A stretch of DNA of 64,000 nt from Comamonas koreensis. Lineage in GTDB: Bacteria > Pseudomonadota > Gammaproteobacteria > Burkholderiales > Burkholderiaceae_C. The stretch is from positions 1-64,000 of the forward strand of contig NZ_JAJNCT010000021.1 in the NCBI RefSeq assembly GCF_021026195.1. Reading direction: 5' to 3'. This document shows positions 52,110 through 61,306 of the stretch, in pieces. The notes under the pieces are model-generated. The model saw only the letters and a program-made list of their open reading frames with translations, did not search any database and had not been told where the DNA came from. Positions within the stretch are counted from its first letter, which is position 1, and each line of letters begins with the position of its first letter. Both the position numbers and the translations under genes were made by a program.

Positions 52110-53024
52110 TTAGCCGGCGCCGACGGGCGAGGCCTCCGCAGAAGCAAACATCCGCGCACAAAGATAGTCCACCAGCGCCCTGACCTTGGGCGATGCATGC
52201 CGCCCTGCAGGCCACAGGATGTGGAACACTCCTGTGCGCTCAGCCACCCCCGGCATGACCTGCACCAGCCTGCCATCGGCCAGCGCATCGCCGATGGCAA
52301 AGTCCGGCAGGCAGGCGATGCCGCGCCCCTGGAGGGCAAAGCAGGCGCGGGTTTCGATGTTGTTGCAGACCATGGACACCGGCAGGTTGACGGGCTCACC
52401 CTCATCCGCTGGCGGAAGTGGCCAGGCCTCTAGCTTGCCGCTATGGGGCCAGCGGAAATGCATGCAGCGGTGGGAGGACAGGTCTTGCACCCTCCGGGGT
52501 GTGCCGTGCGCGGCCAGGTATTCCGGCGACGCTACCAGCAGCATCTTGAAATGGCCGAGCTTGCGGGCCACCAGGCGCGAATCGGCAGGCTCGCCGGTGC
52601 GCACCACGGCATCAAAGCCTTCTTCCACCACGTCCACCAGGCGGTCGGAAAAATCCAGGTCCAGCTGGATGTCCGGGTAGTCGCGCATGAAATCGGCCAA
52701 CACTGGCAGCACCAGGGTACTGACCAAGGGCAGGCTCACCCGCAGCCGCCCCCGGGGTGCCGACGAGGCTTGTGACAGCTCCGTCTGTGCCGCCTCGATC
52801 TCTGCCAGGATGCGCCTGCTGCGCTCCAGCAGCAGCAGGCCTTCGGCGGTTGGGGTGATGCTGCGGGTACTGCGGTGGAAAAGGCGCACGCCCAGCTTCT
52901 CTTCCAGCCGCGCCACGCTTTTGCCCACCGCTGATGAAGAAATGCCCAGCAGCCGGCCCGCCGCCGTAAAGCTGCGGGTCTCTGCGACCTGCACAAACAC
53001 CGTAAATGCGTTGAGGCTATCCAT
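52110..53024 (-). CDS. LysR-family regulator divergent from a serine hydrolase
   Basis: A 304-residue LysR protein of the same subclass. The helix-turn-helix is FVQVAETRSFTAAGRLLGISSSAVGKSVARLEEKLG, and the co-inducer domain has GRLRVSLPLVSTLVLPVLADFM. It is separated by 145 nt from the divergent beta-lactamase-like gene, its probable target. Confidence 0.9.
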   Translation of the reverse strand: MDSLNAFTVFVQVAETRSFTAAGRLLGISSSAVGKSVARLEEKLGVRLFHRSTRSITPTAEGLLLLERSRRILAEIEAAQTELSQASSAPRGRLRVSLPLVSTLVLPVLADFMRDYPDIQLDLDFSDRLVDVVEEGFDAVVRTGEPADSRLVARKLGHFKMLLVASPEYLAAHGTPRRVQDLSSHRCMHFRWPHSGKLEAWPLPPADEGEPVNLPVSMVCNNIETRACFALQGRGIACLPDFAIGDALADGRLVQVMPGVAERTGVFHILWPAGRHASPKVRALVDYLCARMFASAEASPVGAG

Positions 53025-53169
53025 AGCTTGTCACCTGCGTTTCTGGGCCCAGCTTGCTGCCGTTGATTGCGGACATTGCAGTCCTGAAAGTGCGGAACTC
53101 TATCCTAGTTTTTCTTGCGTCGCCGGCTGCCTAAGCTGATGTCTGTGTTCCAACCAAGGCGGCGATGCA

Positions 53170-54375
53170 ATGGATTTATCAGTTTCAGACATGTACAGCG
53201 GCGAAGTGCGGCAGGGTGCTTCTGGCAGGGCAGCGCCGTGGGCGCCGGTGGCCCAGGCATTGAATGCGGCCCTGGCTGAGCAGCGCCTGGTGGGTGCGGT
53301 GGTGCTTGTTTACCAGCACGGCCAGCCACTGTGCCGCATGGCCGCAGGCTGGGCCGACCGTGAGGCCCGCATGGCAATGGCCGAGAACACCGTGTTTCGC
53401 TGGGCCTCCGTCAGCAAGCCCGTCGTCAGCGCTGCGGTGATGCGGCTGGTAGCGGAGGGGCGCCTGAGCTTGGACGAGCCGATCACCACCTGGCTGCCGA
53501 GCTTTTGCCCCCGCTTGCCCGATGGGCGCCAGGCGCGCATCAGCCTGCGCCAGTTGCTGAGCCACACCGCCGGTTTGGGCTACCGCTTTTTTGAGGCGGA
53601 CGGGCAGGGGCCCTATGCCCAAGCGGGGGTATCCGACGGCATGGATGCCAGCGGCATCGATCTCCAGGAGAACCTGCGCCGCATCGCCAAGGTGCCGCTG
53701 CTGTACGAGCCAAGCACCGGCTGGGGTTACTCTTTGGCGGTGGATGTGCTCGGTGCGCTGGTCGAGGCGGTATGCAACACCCGCTTGCCGCAGGCAGTGG
53801 AAGCACTGGTGACGCGCCCCTTGGGCATGGCCGATGCCGGCTTTGTCTGCCGGGATGCGGCGCGCCTGGGCACGCCCTATGTCAACGGTGGCCCGGTGCC
53901 CCATCGCCTTCGCGAGGGCGAGGTGGTGGCCCCGTTCGAAGGCACGGTGGGCATCGTCTACAGCCCGTCTCGCGCCTTGGATGCAAGCGCCTTTCCCTCT
54001 GGCGGCGCCGGCATGGTCGGCACGGCCGATGATCTGCTGCGCCTGCTGGAAGCGCTGCGCAGCGACCAGGGCGGCTGGCTGCCCGAGCACCTGATCGCCG
54101 AGATGGCCCGTGACCAAACCCAGGGGCTGGAACTGGCCGCTGGCCCGGGCCTGGGGTTTGGTTTGGGCTTCTCGGTGCTGCGCGATCCCGCGCTGGCGCA
54201 GTCACCGGAGTCGCCCGGCACCTGGCGCTGGGGCGGCGCCTATGGCCATGCCTGGTGGGTAGACCGGCCCCGAGGGCTCACGGTGGTGGCGCTGACGAAT
54301 ACCTTGTACGAGGGGATGTCCGGGCGGTTTGTGACGGAGTTGCGGGATGCCGTCTATCAGTGCATCCCGCGGTGA
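53170..54375 (+). CDS. Serine hydrolase of the beta-lactamase/penicillin-binding fold
   Basis: A 401-residue protein with the class-C/esterase motif SVSK (Ser80 and Lys83), a GWGYSLAVDVLG stretch in the position of the Tyr-x-Asn motif (about residue 183), and a late GGAYGHAWWVD. No clear signal peptide is present, so it is more likely a cytoplasmic esterase or D-aminopeptidase-like enzyme than a secreted beta-lactamase. The substrate is unknown. Divergent LysR control is likely. Confidence 0.84.
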   Translation: MDLSVSDMYSGEVRQGASGRAAPWAPVAQALNAALAEQRLVGAVVLVYQHGQPLCRMAAGWADREARMAMAENTVFRWASVSKPVVSAAVMRLVAEGRLSLDEPITTWLPSFCPRLPDGRQARISLRQLLSHTAGLGYRFFEADGQGPYAQAGVSDGMDASGIDLQENLRRIAKVPLLYEPSTGWGYSLAVDVLGALVEAVCNTRLPQAVEALVTRPLGMADAGFVCRDAARLGTPYVNGGPVPHRLREGEVVAPFEGTVGIVYSPSRALDASAFPSGGAGMVGTADDLLRLLEALRSDQGGWLPEHLIAEMARDQTQGLELAAGPGLGFGLGFSVLRDPALAQSPESPGTWRWGGAYGHAWWVDRPRGLTVVALTNTLYEGMSGRFVTELRDAVYQCIPR

Positions 54376-54563
54376 CCGCCTAAGACTTCGTAGCGCATGA
54401 GGTAGGGATCTTCTTTTCAGCGATGTACCAGCTTTGCGGCGCAGTCCATCTCAGGAACGTCACGCGCATACTGCTGCACCACTGGCTTTATCGCATACAG
54501 ATATACAACGCCAAGTGCTTGCCAGAGGCCGAAGACATCGCATTCTTGTCCAAGGCCAAGTCC

Positions 54564-55016
54564 TCACTCATGGGCATAAACCATCGGCACAAAGGCCACA
54601 CCATGGAGCCGCTTTGGGCCAGCCACCGCAACAAAGCCCAGGCGTTCATAGACCGGGACTGCATGAAGGGATGCGTTGACAGTGAACGTGGATTGGCTTG
54701 ACCGTTGCTTGGCATGCAGCCAAAGTGCGCGAGCGATACCCCGGCCTTGGGCATCCACCCTCACAAACAGATGGTAGACATGCGAGCCATCGCGCAGCGC
54801 CACAACGCCACACAATCCGGCTGCGTCCTCTGCAACGTAATGCTTGAATTGCGAGGATCTGGGCCGCTCGGCGTGGGCCGAGGGGCTCAGTCCCGCCATG
54901 AAAGGAGCGGCCTGCGCAGAAGCCGGATCAGCGAGGAAGTAATGCGCCAAGCCGATGACAAGGTGGCTGGCCGCTTCTGCATCGAACGCGGTTGCTTGAC
55001 GAATGGTGAAATTCAT
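54564..55016 (-). CDS. GNAT-family N-acetyltransferase
   Basis: A 150-residue GNAT enzyme. HYVAEDAAGLCGVVALRDGSHVYHLFVRVDAQGRGIARALWLHA shows the central strands followed by the acetyl-CoA loop (Gln/Arg-x-x-Gly-x-Gly/Ala), and the C-terminus has the VPVYERLGF pattern. The substrate cannot be inferred. It has no obvious operon partner. The preceding 190 nt (54376-54563) hold no gene. Confidence 0.86.
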   Translation of the reverse strand: MNFTIRQATAFDAEAASHLVIGLAHYFLADPASAQAAPFMAGLSPSAHAERPRSSQFKHYVAEDAAGLCGVVALRDGSHVYHLFVRVDAQGRGIARALWLHAKQRSSQSTFTVNASLHAVPVYERLGFVAVAGPKRLHGVAFVPMVYAHE

Positions 55017-55159
55017 AGGTGCTCAGGACGGATCAACAGACGCGGGGTTTCGCAGGGACTGACCTTCAACCGGCCCTCGTGCAGGCTGTCTGCCGCAAAA
55101 GCCGCTGATCTGGCCGGCACACAGGCTCCCCATTGCCAGGCTGCCAAAAATCCATGACA

Positions 55160-55567
55160 TCAGGGTTGACCGTCGTGTGTCTCGCTCACCCCTGCAAGGG
55201 CCACCCAGGGCCGACGCCGTTTCGTCCAGATCTCCCGCTGTGGGGTTCCCAGCGCATCGCGTTGCTGGAGGACGCCGGTGCGCAAAGAGTAGGCCTGCGG
55301 ATTCTCCACGGCACAGGCATACAGTGGGCTGCCACAGGTCTCGCAGAACGCCAGATTGCGCTTGGTTCCGCTGGCCGTTGTCTTGACGAAGGTGCGCGGC
55401 ACGCCCTTGGTCAGTTTGAAACCGGCCGCCGGGGCAGAAATATTGGCTCTGAAGGCAGAGCCCGAGTGCGTTTGGCAATCGAGGCAATGGCAGATCGTCA
55501 TGCTGCCGGGTTGCACCTCTGCCTCAAATTCAATGGCGCCGCATAGGCATCGGCCTGCTACTTTCAT
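55160..55567 (-). CDS. GFA/CENP-V-type zinc protein
   Basis: A 135-residue protein of the glutathione-dependent formaldehyde-activating (GFA) family, with zinc-binding cysteines in GRCLCGAIEFEAEV, ICHCLDCQTHSGSAF and AFCETCGSPLY. Most members have no proven reaction. There are ATGs at 55573 and 55567. AAGG abuts the first but is six bases from the second, so the second is favoured. The long frame to 55921 is not used. Confidence 0.85.
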   Translation of the reverse strand: MKVAGRCLCGAIEFEAEVQPGSMTICHCLDCQTHSGSAFRANISAPAAGFKLTKGVPRTFVKTTASGTKRNLAFCETCGSPLYACAVENPQAYSLRTGVLQQRDALGTPQREIWTKRRRPWVALAGVSETHDGQP

Positions 55568-55671
55568 GCGCATCCTTTTTAGTAACGCCGTCGCAGTGGC
55601 GTTGATATGTCGGTCAGGGCTAGGGATGGCCCAGGCTTTGCAGTCGAGCCCATCACCCCAGGTTCGGCAGG

Positions 55672-55968
55672 TCAGAGGTCCACAATCACCAGAATGCCCT
55701 GGCTGCCGGATAGAACAGCATGAGGAACGCCAGCCTCGGCCATGTACATCTGACCCGCTTCCACACACAGGGCCTGGCCGGCCACTTCCAGCATCATCTG
55801 GCCACTGACGACCAGCAACGCCTCGTCGTAGTCGTGCACCTCTTCGCCATAGGGCATCTGGTCCATGCGCAGCAACTTGATGTTGGACGCGCCCACTTTG
55901 CCCAACACGGTGGAACGCCACGCAGCGGGCAGACCATCGGCGATGGCATGGAGGTCAAATAAGGACAT
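55672..55968 (-). CDS. Small cupin-domain protein
   Basis: A 98-residue single-domain cupin (VHDYDEALLVVSGQMMLEVAGQALCVEAGQMYMAEAGVPHAV) with the two cupin motifs, including an EAGVPHAV strand. The usual histidine pair of motif 1 is only partly kept (VHDYDE). It is followed at 105 nt by the GFA gene. Function unknown. Confidence 0.84.
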   Translation of the reverse strand: MSLFDLHAIADGLPAAWRSTVLGKVGASNIKLLRMDQMPYGEEVHDYDEALLVVSGQMMLEVAGQALCVEAGQMYMAEAGVPHAVLSGSQGILVIVDL

Positions 55969-56258
55969 GCTTGTCTACTTTTCAGTCTCGATCAATCAGC
56001 AGCCACCATCCGTGCGCGTCGCAAGCACCGCAGATGCGCTGAAAGAACTAACTTTACCCGAAGGGCGCATCGGTTTCGTGCGTGCAATTATTTTGATGAT
56101 GTGCCTATCACCTGCATCACTTTTAGGCGGGTCAGCAGTTGTCCGGTGCCGGCGTGGTAAAGCGCCTCACTGGCACGATCCAGGGTAAACACGAGGGTGG
56201 AAACAAAGGGGTAGAGCTACATTTCGATAACTAATCCACATTTGCGAACGAGGCAGCC

Positions 56259-56987
56259 ATGCGCATCCATCTGAGCCGGATCCATTCTCGCGGGGTTCCG
56301 CTGCTGGCGGCATCGCTGGTGGCCCTTGCAGGCGCCATGGCGGCGCCTTCCGCCTTTGCCCAGGCCACGCGAACCTGGGTGTCCGGGGTCGGGGACGACG
56401 CCAATCCCTGCAGCAGAACGGCGCCCTGCAAGACTTTTGCCGGAGCCATCTCCAAAACTGCCACCGGGGGTCTGATCAACAGCCTCGATCCCGGTGGGTT
56501 TGGTGCAGTCACCATTACCAAACCTATCTCCCTGGATGGAGCCGCTTCTGGCACCGCAGGCGTGCTGGCCGCTGGAACGAACGCCATCATCATCAATATC
56601 GACCCGGCAGTCCACGCCAATGGCACTGTGGTTCTGAGAAATCTGAATGTCGAAGGCGCGGGCTCGGGCCAGTCCGGGGTTCAGGTCCGCCGCGCGTCCA
56701 AGGTGGTCATTGAGCACACCCAGATTCAAGGCTTTCAGACGGGCGTTGAAGTGCAGAGCGGCGCCAATGCGCAGTTGCTGGTGCAACGCGCTGACATCGT
56801 GAACAACAGCACCGCAGGCATTTCATTGAGCGATGCCAACAGCAAACTCTATCTCTCCGACTCCTCGTTGTTTGGCAACGCCACCGCGTTCAGCATCAGC
56901 GCAGGCAATGTGACGACCTATAACAATAATCGTCTGGAGGGCAATACCAGCCCCAGCACGCCCACCGCAACGCTGTACGAGCGCTGA
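56259..56987 (+). CDS. Secreted right-handed beta-helix protein
   Basis: A 242-residue exported protein. The signal peptide is cleaved near AFAQA. It has the repeated short strands of parallel beta-helix proteins (VVLRNLNVEGAGSGQSGVQVRRASKVVIEHTQIQGFQTGVEVQSGANAQLLVQRADIVNN pattern, given in part). Two cysteines (NPCSRTAPCKTF) near residue 50 may pair. The family is often a lyase or adhesin. The next gene, 16 nt downstream, is a CTERM protein and may be co-transcribed. Confidence 0.82.
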   Translation: MRIHLSRIHSRGVPLLAASLVALAGAMAAPSAFAQATRTWVSGVGDDANPCSRTAPCKTFAGAISKTATGGLINSLDPGGFGAVTITKPISLDGAASGTAGVLAAGTNAIIINIDPAVHANGTVVLRNLNVEGAGSGQSGVQVRRASKVVIEHTQIQGFQTGVEVQSGANAQLLVQRADIVNNSTAGISLSDANSKLYLSDSSLFGNATAFSISAGNVTTYNNNRLEGNTSPSTPTATLYER

Positions 56988-57003
56988 GCAGCAGGGGATC
57001 GTC

Positions 57004-58056
57004 ATGGCATGTCCTCGACACTACCGGCTTGGCAGCGGCACGGCGCTGGTCTTGCTGGCCGGCATCCTCACCCCTGCTGCGCACGCTGCAGAGCTGGTGG
57101 TCAATGGCGGCTTTGAGCAAAACGCCGGCGCAGGTTCCATGGGCTTTAGCGGCTGGCAGGCGATGTCACAGCTAGGATCGCAGGGCGGCTTCTATGCCCA
57201 GCAGGGCAGCCAAAGTGCGCTGACGCCTGTCGCCGTCGCCGCGCCGCCCCAAGGGGTGTTTGCGGCGATGTCCGATCAGCCCGGCCCTGGCGCGCATGCG
57301 CTGTACCAGGACATCGCCATTCCGTCAGGCAAGAGCGCAACGCTGAGCGTGCAGGTCTATCTGCAAAATGCCGCTGCTCCTTCGGCAGCACCCGCGACCC
57401 TCGACTTTCTGACGGTGCCCAACCAGCAGGCACGTATCGACATCATGGACCCGGCTGCGCCCTGGAACGATGTGGGAGCAGGTGTCCTGGCCAATGTCTT
57501 TCAATGGTCTGGCGGCGCAACCTCTGGCGGTTACCAGAGCATTCAGCGGGATGTGACCGCCTATGCAGGGCGCACGATTCGTCTGCGGCTTGCCGAGGTG
57601 GACAATCGCCAGAGCCTGTTCTTCGGGGTAGACGCGGTCAGTGTCATCTCCTCCGATGTCACGCCCCCGGCGAGTGTTGGCGCAGACAGGCAAGGCAATA
57701 CCGTCACGCTGACTTTCCCTCCCGTCGCATCCACCCCCACCGAGACCGTCACGGGCTACCAAGCGCAGTGCGTGCCAGCGGGCGGAGGTGACACCATCAC
57801 GGCCACCGGCACGCAGTCACCCATCGCAGTGTCGGGCTTGGTGCCAGGCGTGGCTTACACCTGCACGGTGGCAGCGCAGACCAGCGTGGGCAGCGGGCCA
57901 GGCAGCCCACCGGTCACGGTGCCCGGTTCGCCTGCGGCAGCAGCGGCCCCCATACCCGCCTGGAGCCTGCTCAGCACGCTGCTGGCGTCGTTTCTGGTGC
58001 TCGGCGGCGTGGGCTTGGGTGCCCGGCGCAGGGCCGTGCGGGTTCTGCGGCGCTGA
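57004..58056 (+). CDS. Secreted FnIII-type protein with CTERM-like sorting tail
   Basis: A 350-residue protein with a signal peptide (cleavage near AHAAE). A jelly-roll-like domain (about residues 29-215, GFEQNAGAGSMGFSGWQAM) is followed by a fibronectin-III-like domain (about 220-305) with VTGYQAQCVPAGG and YTCTVAAQTSVGSGPGS. An Ala/Pro linker leads to the tail PIPAWSLLSTLLASFLVLGG and a basic GARRR end, the Pro-hydrophobic-Arg layout of IPTL-CTERM signals. It is probably exported and sorted to the surface by an exosortase-type enzyme, which is not in this window. Confidence 0.82.
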   Translation: MACPRHYRLGSGTALVLLAGILTPAAHAAELVVNGGFEQNAGAGSMGFSGWQAMSQLGSQGGFYAQQGSQSALTPVAVAAPPQGVFAAMSDQPGPGAHALYQDIAIPSGKSATLSVQVYLQNAAAPSAAPATLDFLTVPNQQARIDIMDPAAPWNDVGAGVLANVFQWSGGATSGGYQSIQRDVTAYAGRTIRLRLAEVDNRQSLFFGVDAVSVISSDVTPPASVGADRQGNTVTLTFPPVASTPTETVTGYQAQCVPAGGGDTITATGTQSPIAVSGLVPGVAYTCTVAAQTSVGSGPGSPPVTVPGSPAAAAAPIPAWSLLSTLLASFLVLGGVGLGARRRAVRVLRR

Positions 58057-58158
58057 CAAGTCTTTGCATACCGCTTGCCCAACCGGGTGACGATGAACTG
58101 TCCATGGGCGCGTTCCGCATCAGGGCGCCATTCTGCAAGGGGCGCCAACGGAGCTGCC

Positions 58159-59562
58159 TCACAGCGTTAAAAGCCGTTGCAGCATCCACAGGTTCAGCGA
58201 CACCACCAGGACTGCACCGCTCCACAACAGCATCGACATGGGCCGGCCAAAGGTCAGCGCGCCCAGTGCATTGCGGCGGGTCGTGAACATCAGCAGCGGC
58301 ACGATCGCAAAGGGCAGCTGCATGCTGAGGACTACCTGGCTGAACACCAGCAGGGCGCTGGCGCCCTCGTTGCCGTACCAGGCGGTGGCGATGACGGCTG
58401 GCACGATGGCGATAAGCCGGGTCAGCAGCGCCCGCATCGCGGGCGACAGACGAATTTGCAGAAAGCCTTCCATCACGATCTGGCCCGCCAAGGTGCCCGT
58501 TACCGAAGCGCTGAGGCCCGAGGCGAGCAGGGCGGTGCCAAACACTGCGCTGGCGATGCCGACTCCCAGGATAGGCGACAGCAAATGGTAGGCATCCGAG
58601 AGCTCGGTGACGGGGGGTGTTCCCGGGCGGTTAAAGGCACCCGCTGCCACGACCAGGATCGCTGCATTGACGAACAGCGCCAAACCCAGCGCCACGGTGG
58701 AGTCGATCGTAGCGAAGCGGATCGCCTGGCGTGTGCCCTCCAGGGTCCGACTGTGTTCACGCGTCTGCACGATGGCCGAATGCAGATACAGGTTGTGCGG
58801 CATGACCGTCGCGCCAACGATGCCGACGGCCAGGTAGAGCATCTCCGGGTTGGCCACGATCTCCGAGCGCGGAATGAACCCGGACAGCATGGTGGCCAAC
58901 GGTGGATGCAGCCACAGCAGCTGGGCGCCGAAGCAAATGCCGATCAAGGCCACCAGCGCGATGACGACTGCCTCCAGCGCGCGAAACCCTCTACTTTGCA
59001 GCGCAAGAATCAGCATCACATCGACCACCGTGATGCATACGCCCACGATCAGTGGCAGGCCAAACAGCAGGTTCAGGCCGATGGCCATGCCCAGCACCTC
59101 GGCCAGGTTGCAGGCCACAATGGCAATCTCGCAAAAGAACCAGAGCATCAGGTTGATGCGCGGCGGAAACTGTTCGCGGCAGGCCTGGGCCAGGTCGCGC
59201 CCGCTGGCCAGACCCAGCCGCACTGCAGCTGCCTGGAACAGCATCGCCATCAGGTTGGACGCAAAAATCACCGCCAGCAACGAATAACCAAACTGAGATC
59301 CGCCTGCAATCGAGGTGGCCCAGTTGCCGGGGTCCATGTACCCGACCGCCACCAGATAACCTGGCCCGGCAAATGCCAGCATGCGCCTTGCGTTGGCCGA
59401 GCGGCTGGTGCCGCCCGGCACCGCAATGCTGCGGTGAACCTGGGGCAGGCTGGGGATGCCTGACTTCACGCTGTCTGGATCCGCTTTGCCTGAGGCCTCT
59501 GGCTTTGGCATGCCCCCTTCGTTGTGGAGGGGGCTGCAGGTGGTGAAGGCAGGTGGCGGCAT
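58159..59562 (-). CDS. mntH: Nramp-family divalent metal transporter (MntH type)
   Basis: A 467-residue membrane protein with the Nramp motifs [15 protein letters not shown] in the first helix (metal-binding Asp-Pro-Gly-Asn) and [19 protein letters not shown] in helix 6 (Met-Pro-His). About eleven helices are seen. It imports Mn2+ (or Fe2+) with protons. The first ~50 residues are polar and variable; ATG 59562 is used, with ATG 59511 also possible. No Mn-riboswitch or Mur/MntR site was identified. Confidence 0.92.
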   Translation of the reverse strand: MPPPAFTTCSPLHNEGGMPKPEASGKADPDSVKSGIPSLPQVHRSIAVPGGTSRSANARRMLAFAGPGYLVAVGYMDPGNWATSIAGGSQFGYSLLAVIFASNLMAMLFQAAAVRLGLASGRDLAQACREQFPPRINLMLWFFCEIAIVACNLAEVLGMAIGLNLLFGLPLIVGVCITVVDVMLILALQSRGFRALEAVVIALVALIGICFGAQLLWLHPPLATMLSGFIPRSEIVANPEMLYLAVGIVGATVMPHNLYLHSAIVQTREHSRTLEGTRQAIRFATIDSTVALGLALFVNAAILVVAAGAFNRPGTPPVTELSDAYHLLSPILGVGIASAVFGTALLASGLSASVTGTLAGQIVMEGFLQIRLSPAMRALLTRLIAIVPAVIATAWYGNEGASALLVFSQVVLSMQLPFAIVPLLMFTTRRNALGALTFGRPMSMLLWSGAVLVVSLNLWMLQRLLTL

Positions 59563-59571
59563 GGTCACTCT

Positions 59572-59799
59572 TTATCTGGAGGTTGGTGCCAGCTGCAGCG
59601 CAGCGGAGGGGGGTGTTGCAGCTGGCCCCGCAGTGATGGCGCCGCCGTTTAACAGTGCCAGCACATCCGAGGTGACAATGGCAAGCCCTGCCAGGACGAT
59701 CAAGCTCCCTACACAACGGCGCAGCAACGTGGCGGGTTTCAGCCGCCGCGTCTTGCTGGGGGCCGTTGCTTGCGAGGATGGAGACAATATGGACTTCAT
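59572..59799 (-). CDS. Small membrane protein upstream of mntH
   Basis: A 75-residue protein with one hydrophobic segment (VGSLIVLAGLAIVTSDVLALL, about residues 30-50), a basic N-terminus and an Ala/Pro-rich tail. ATG 59799 follows AGGAG at six bases. The stop is nine bases before the mntH start, so the two genes may be translated together. No family is recognised. Confidence 0.66.
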   Translation of the reverse strand: MKSILSPSSQATAPSKTRRLKPATLLRRCVGSLIVLAGLAIVTSDVLALLNGGAITAGPAATPPSAALQLAPTSR

Positions 59800-59883
59800 C
59801 GCAACTCCTAGGCAGAGAAACACCGGTCTCAGATCCGTCTTGCGGCATTCCTGCCCCGGAACGGGGCAGGTTGAACTAACGCG

Positions 59884-60855
59884 TCAAGCGTAGGCCGTGC
59901 TCATGACCAGCGCACCATTGACACCTGCCGGAAAGAAGCCGCCCTTGGTGGCAGAGTCCTTGGTCAGGTAGACGATGTTGAGCACGTCGCCGGGTGAGCG
60001 GCTGTAGGCAATGCCGTCGGCATCCAGCGGCACGATGTTGGACGTGCTGTCGTCCCCGGTAATGCCCTGGTCGACATCGGAGGAGCCGTCCAGGCTGTCC
60101 CGCGCATCCGAGATGGCGCCAGCTGCCGAGCGCAGCGCAGGCGTGGCGAGGCCCTTGGCATAGAGCACCGTGCGCACCAGACCAGCGTGGTAGGCCTCGG
60201 CAGACAGAATGCCTGCTGCAGCTTCCAGGTAGGTCTTGTTGGTGATCAGCGGCGATGCGCCCTTGTAGGCCGTCACACCCACGTCCTCGAAGATAAACGC
60301 GCCGAGCAGGAAGTTCTCGTCACTGGCATAGGGATCGAAGGCTACGCCCGCACCTACCAGACCGGCTGCGCGTGCCGCCACCGAGAAGGCCCCGTTCGGG
60401 TCCGTGCCGCCGATATCGATCTGTGGCTGCGCGACCGCTGCAGAGCCCAGCGCCTTGCGCAAAAAGGCTACATGGGCCACCTCATCCTGGGCAATCTCCT
60501 TGGCGTACTGCGCGACCAGCGGATCCTTGAACGCCACGGCCCGCCCGCCGGTGATACCGCCCTGCGTGCCTGTGCCCGACTGCATATTGGCGGGCAGCCC
60601 GGTGCCAAACACCGCGTAGTGGTAGAACTGCGACTCCAGATATTCCAGGTTCAGCGCAAAGTTCAGAATCTCGACATCGGTCGGGCCGTTGTTCTGCGCA
60701 TTGGCATCACCGCCCCCACCCCCGCAAGCCGTCAGGATGGCACCGCCTGCCATACCCGCTGCCACGCCCCCGGTCTTGCGGAAGAATTGACGCCGGTCTT
60801 CCAATTTTCTGGCCCGCTGTTGCAATACACCTATCAACACTGATTCGTCAGACAT
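59884..60855 (-). CDS. Ferritin-like Tat-exported lipoprotein
   Basis: A 323-residue protein with a twin-arginine start (EDRRQFFRKTGG) and a lipobox-like LTACGG, followed by a ferritin-like domain (about residues 70-230). Helix motifs include LNLEYLESQFYHYAVFG and AQDEVAHVAFLRKAL, with the carboxylate-histidine residues (EYLE, DEVAH) of a di-iron-type bundle. Exported ferritin-like proteins of this group are common in proteobacteria, but the role is unsettled. ATG 60855 follows AAAGGA. It precedes the small membrane protein and mntH genes on the same strand. Confidence 0.85.
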   Translation of the reverse strand: MSDESVLIGVLQQRARKLEDRRQFFRKTGGVAAGMAGGAILTACGGGGGDANAQNNGPTDVEILNFALNLEYLESQFYHYAVFGTGLPANMQSGTGTQGGITGGRAVAFKDPLVAQYAKEIAQDEVAHVAFLRKALGSAAVAQPQIDIGGTDPNGAFSVAARAAGLVGAGVAFDPYASDENFLLGAFIFEDVGVTAYKGASPLITNKTYLEAAAGILSAEAYHAGLVRTVLYAKGLATPALRSAAGAISDARDSLDGSSDVDQGITGDDSTSNIVPLDADGIAYSRSPGDVLNIVYLTKDSATKGGFFPAGVNGALVMSTAYA

Positions 60856-61306
60856 GTGATTTCCTTTCGAGTTGCGCATGAAGCGCCTACCTACACAGGA
60901 ATGCGCCTTCACGCGGAGGGCACACGGTGCAGCAAGAAGCAGCTCAGCACCCCATCCTTGTCAGTGGAAACGGAGGATGTCGACTCTTGCTACTTGCGGT
61001 GTACGCAGCAGGTCGCAAGGTGGATTCAAAAATGTTGAAGTCTTTACAATTCGCCGCTTCTTTCCAGATCGGCGGGAGGAGCGGGGGATGAACAATTTTT
61101 TGGATTGCTGGGTCTAGAAGGCTGTGACACAGACGATGGCCTGGGCGGCATCACTGAGCCATGGGCTGCGCCTGCCTGTGCTGGAACTGACCAATGCCGG
61201 GCTGAACGACAAGTGCACACTGTTGCAGTTCTGGACGGGGTACCCAAAGAGCCGAGCGTTGACAGCTGTTAGGAGTCCCCAACCCGTCTTTGTACCTTTG
61301 TCCGCC
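60856..61306. other. Intergenic region between the ferritin-like and LysR genes
   Basis: About 450 nt that hold the promoter of the ferritin-like gene and the end of the LysR gene. Several short open frames exist on both strands but none has a start site and sequence character I trust. Confidence 0.5.

Noticed and set aside
54423-54701. 92-residue frame opposite the GNAT gene
   Set aside because: Most of it is antisense to the GNAT gene and the rest has no ribosome site or family resemblance.
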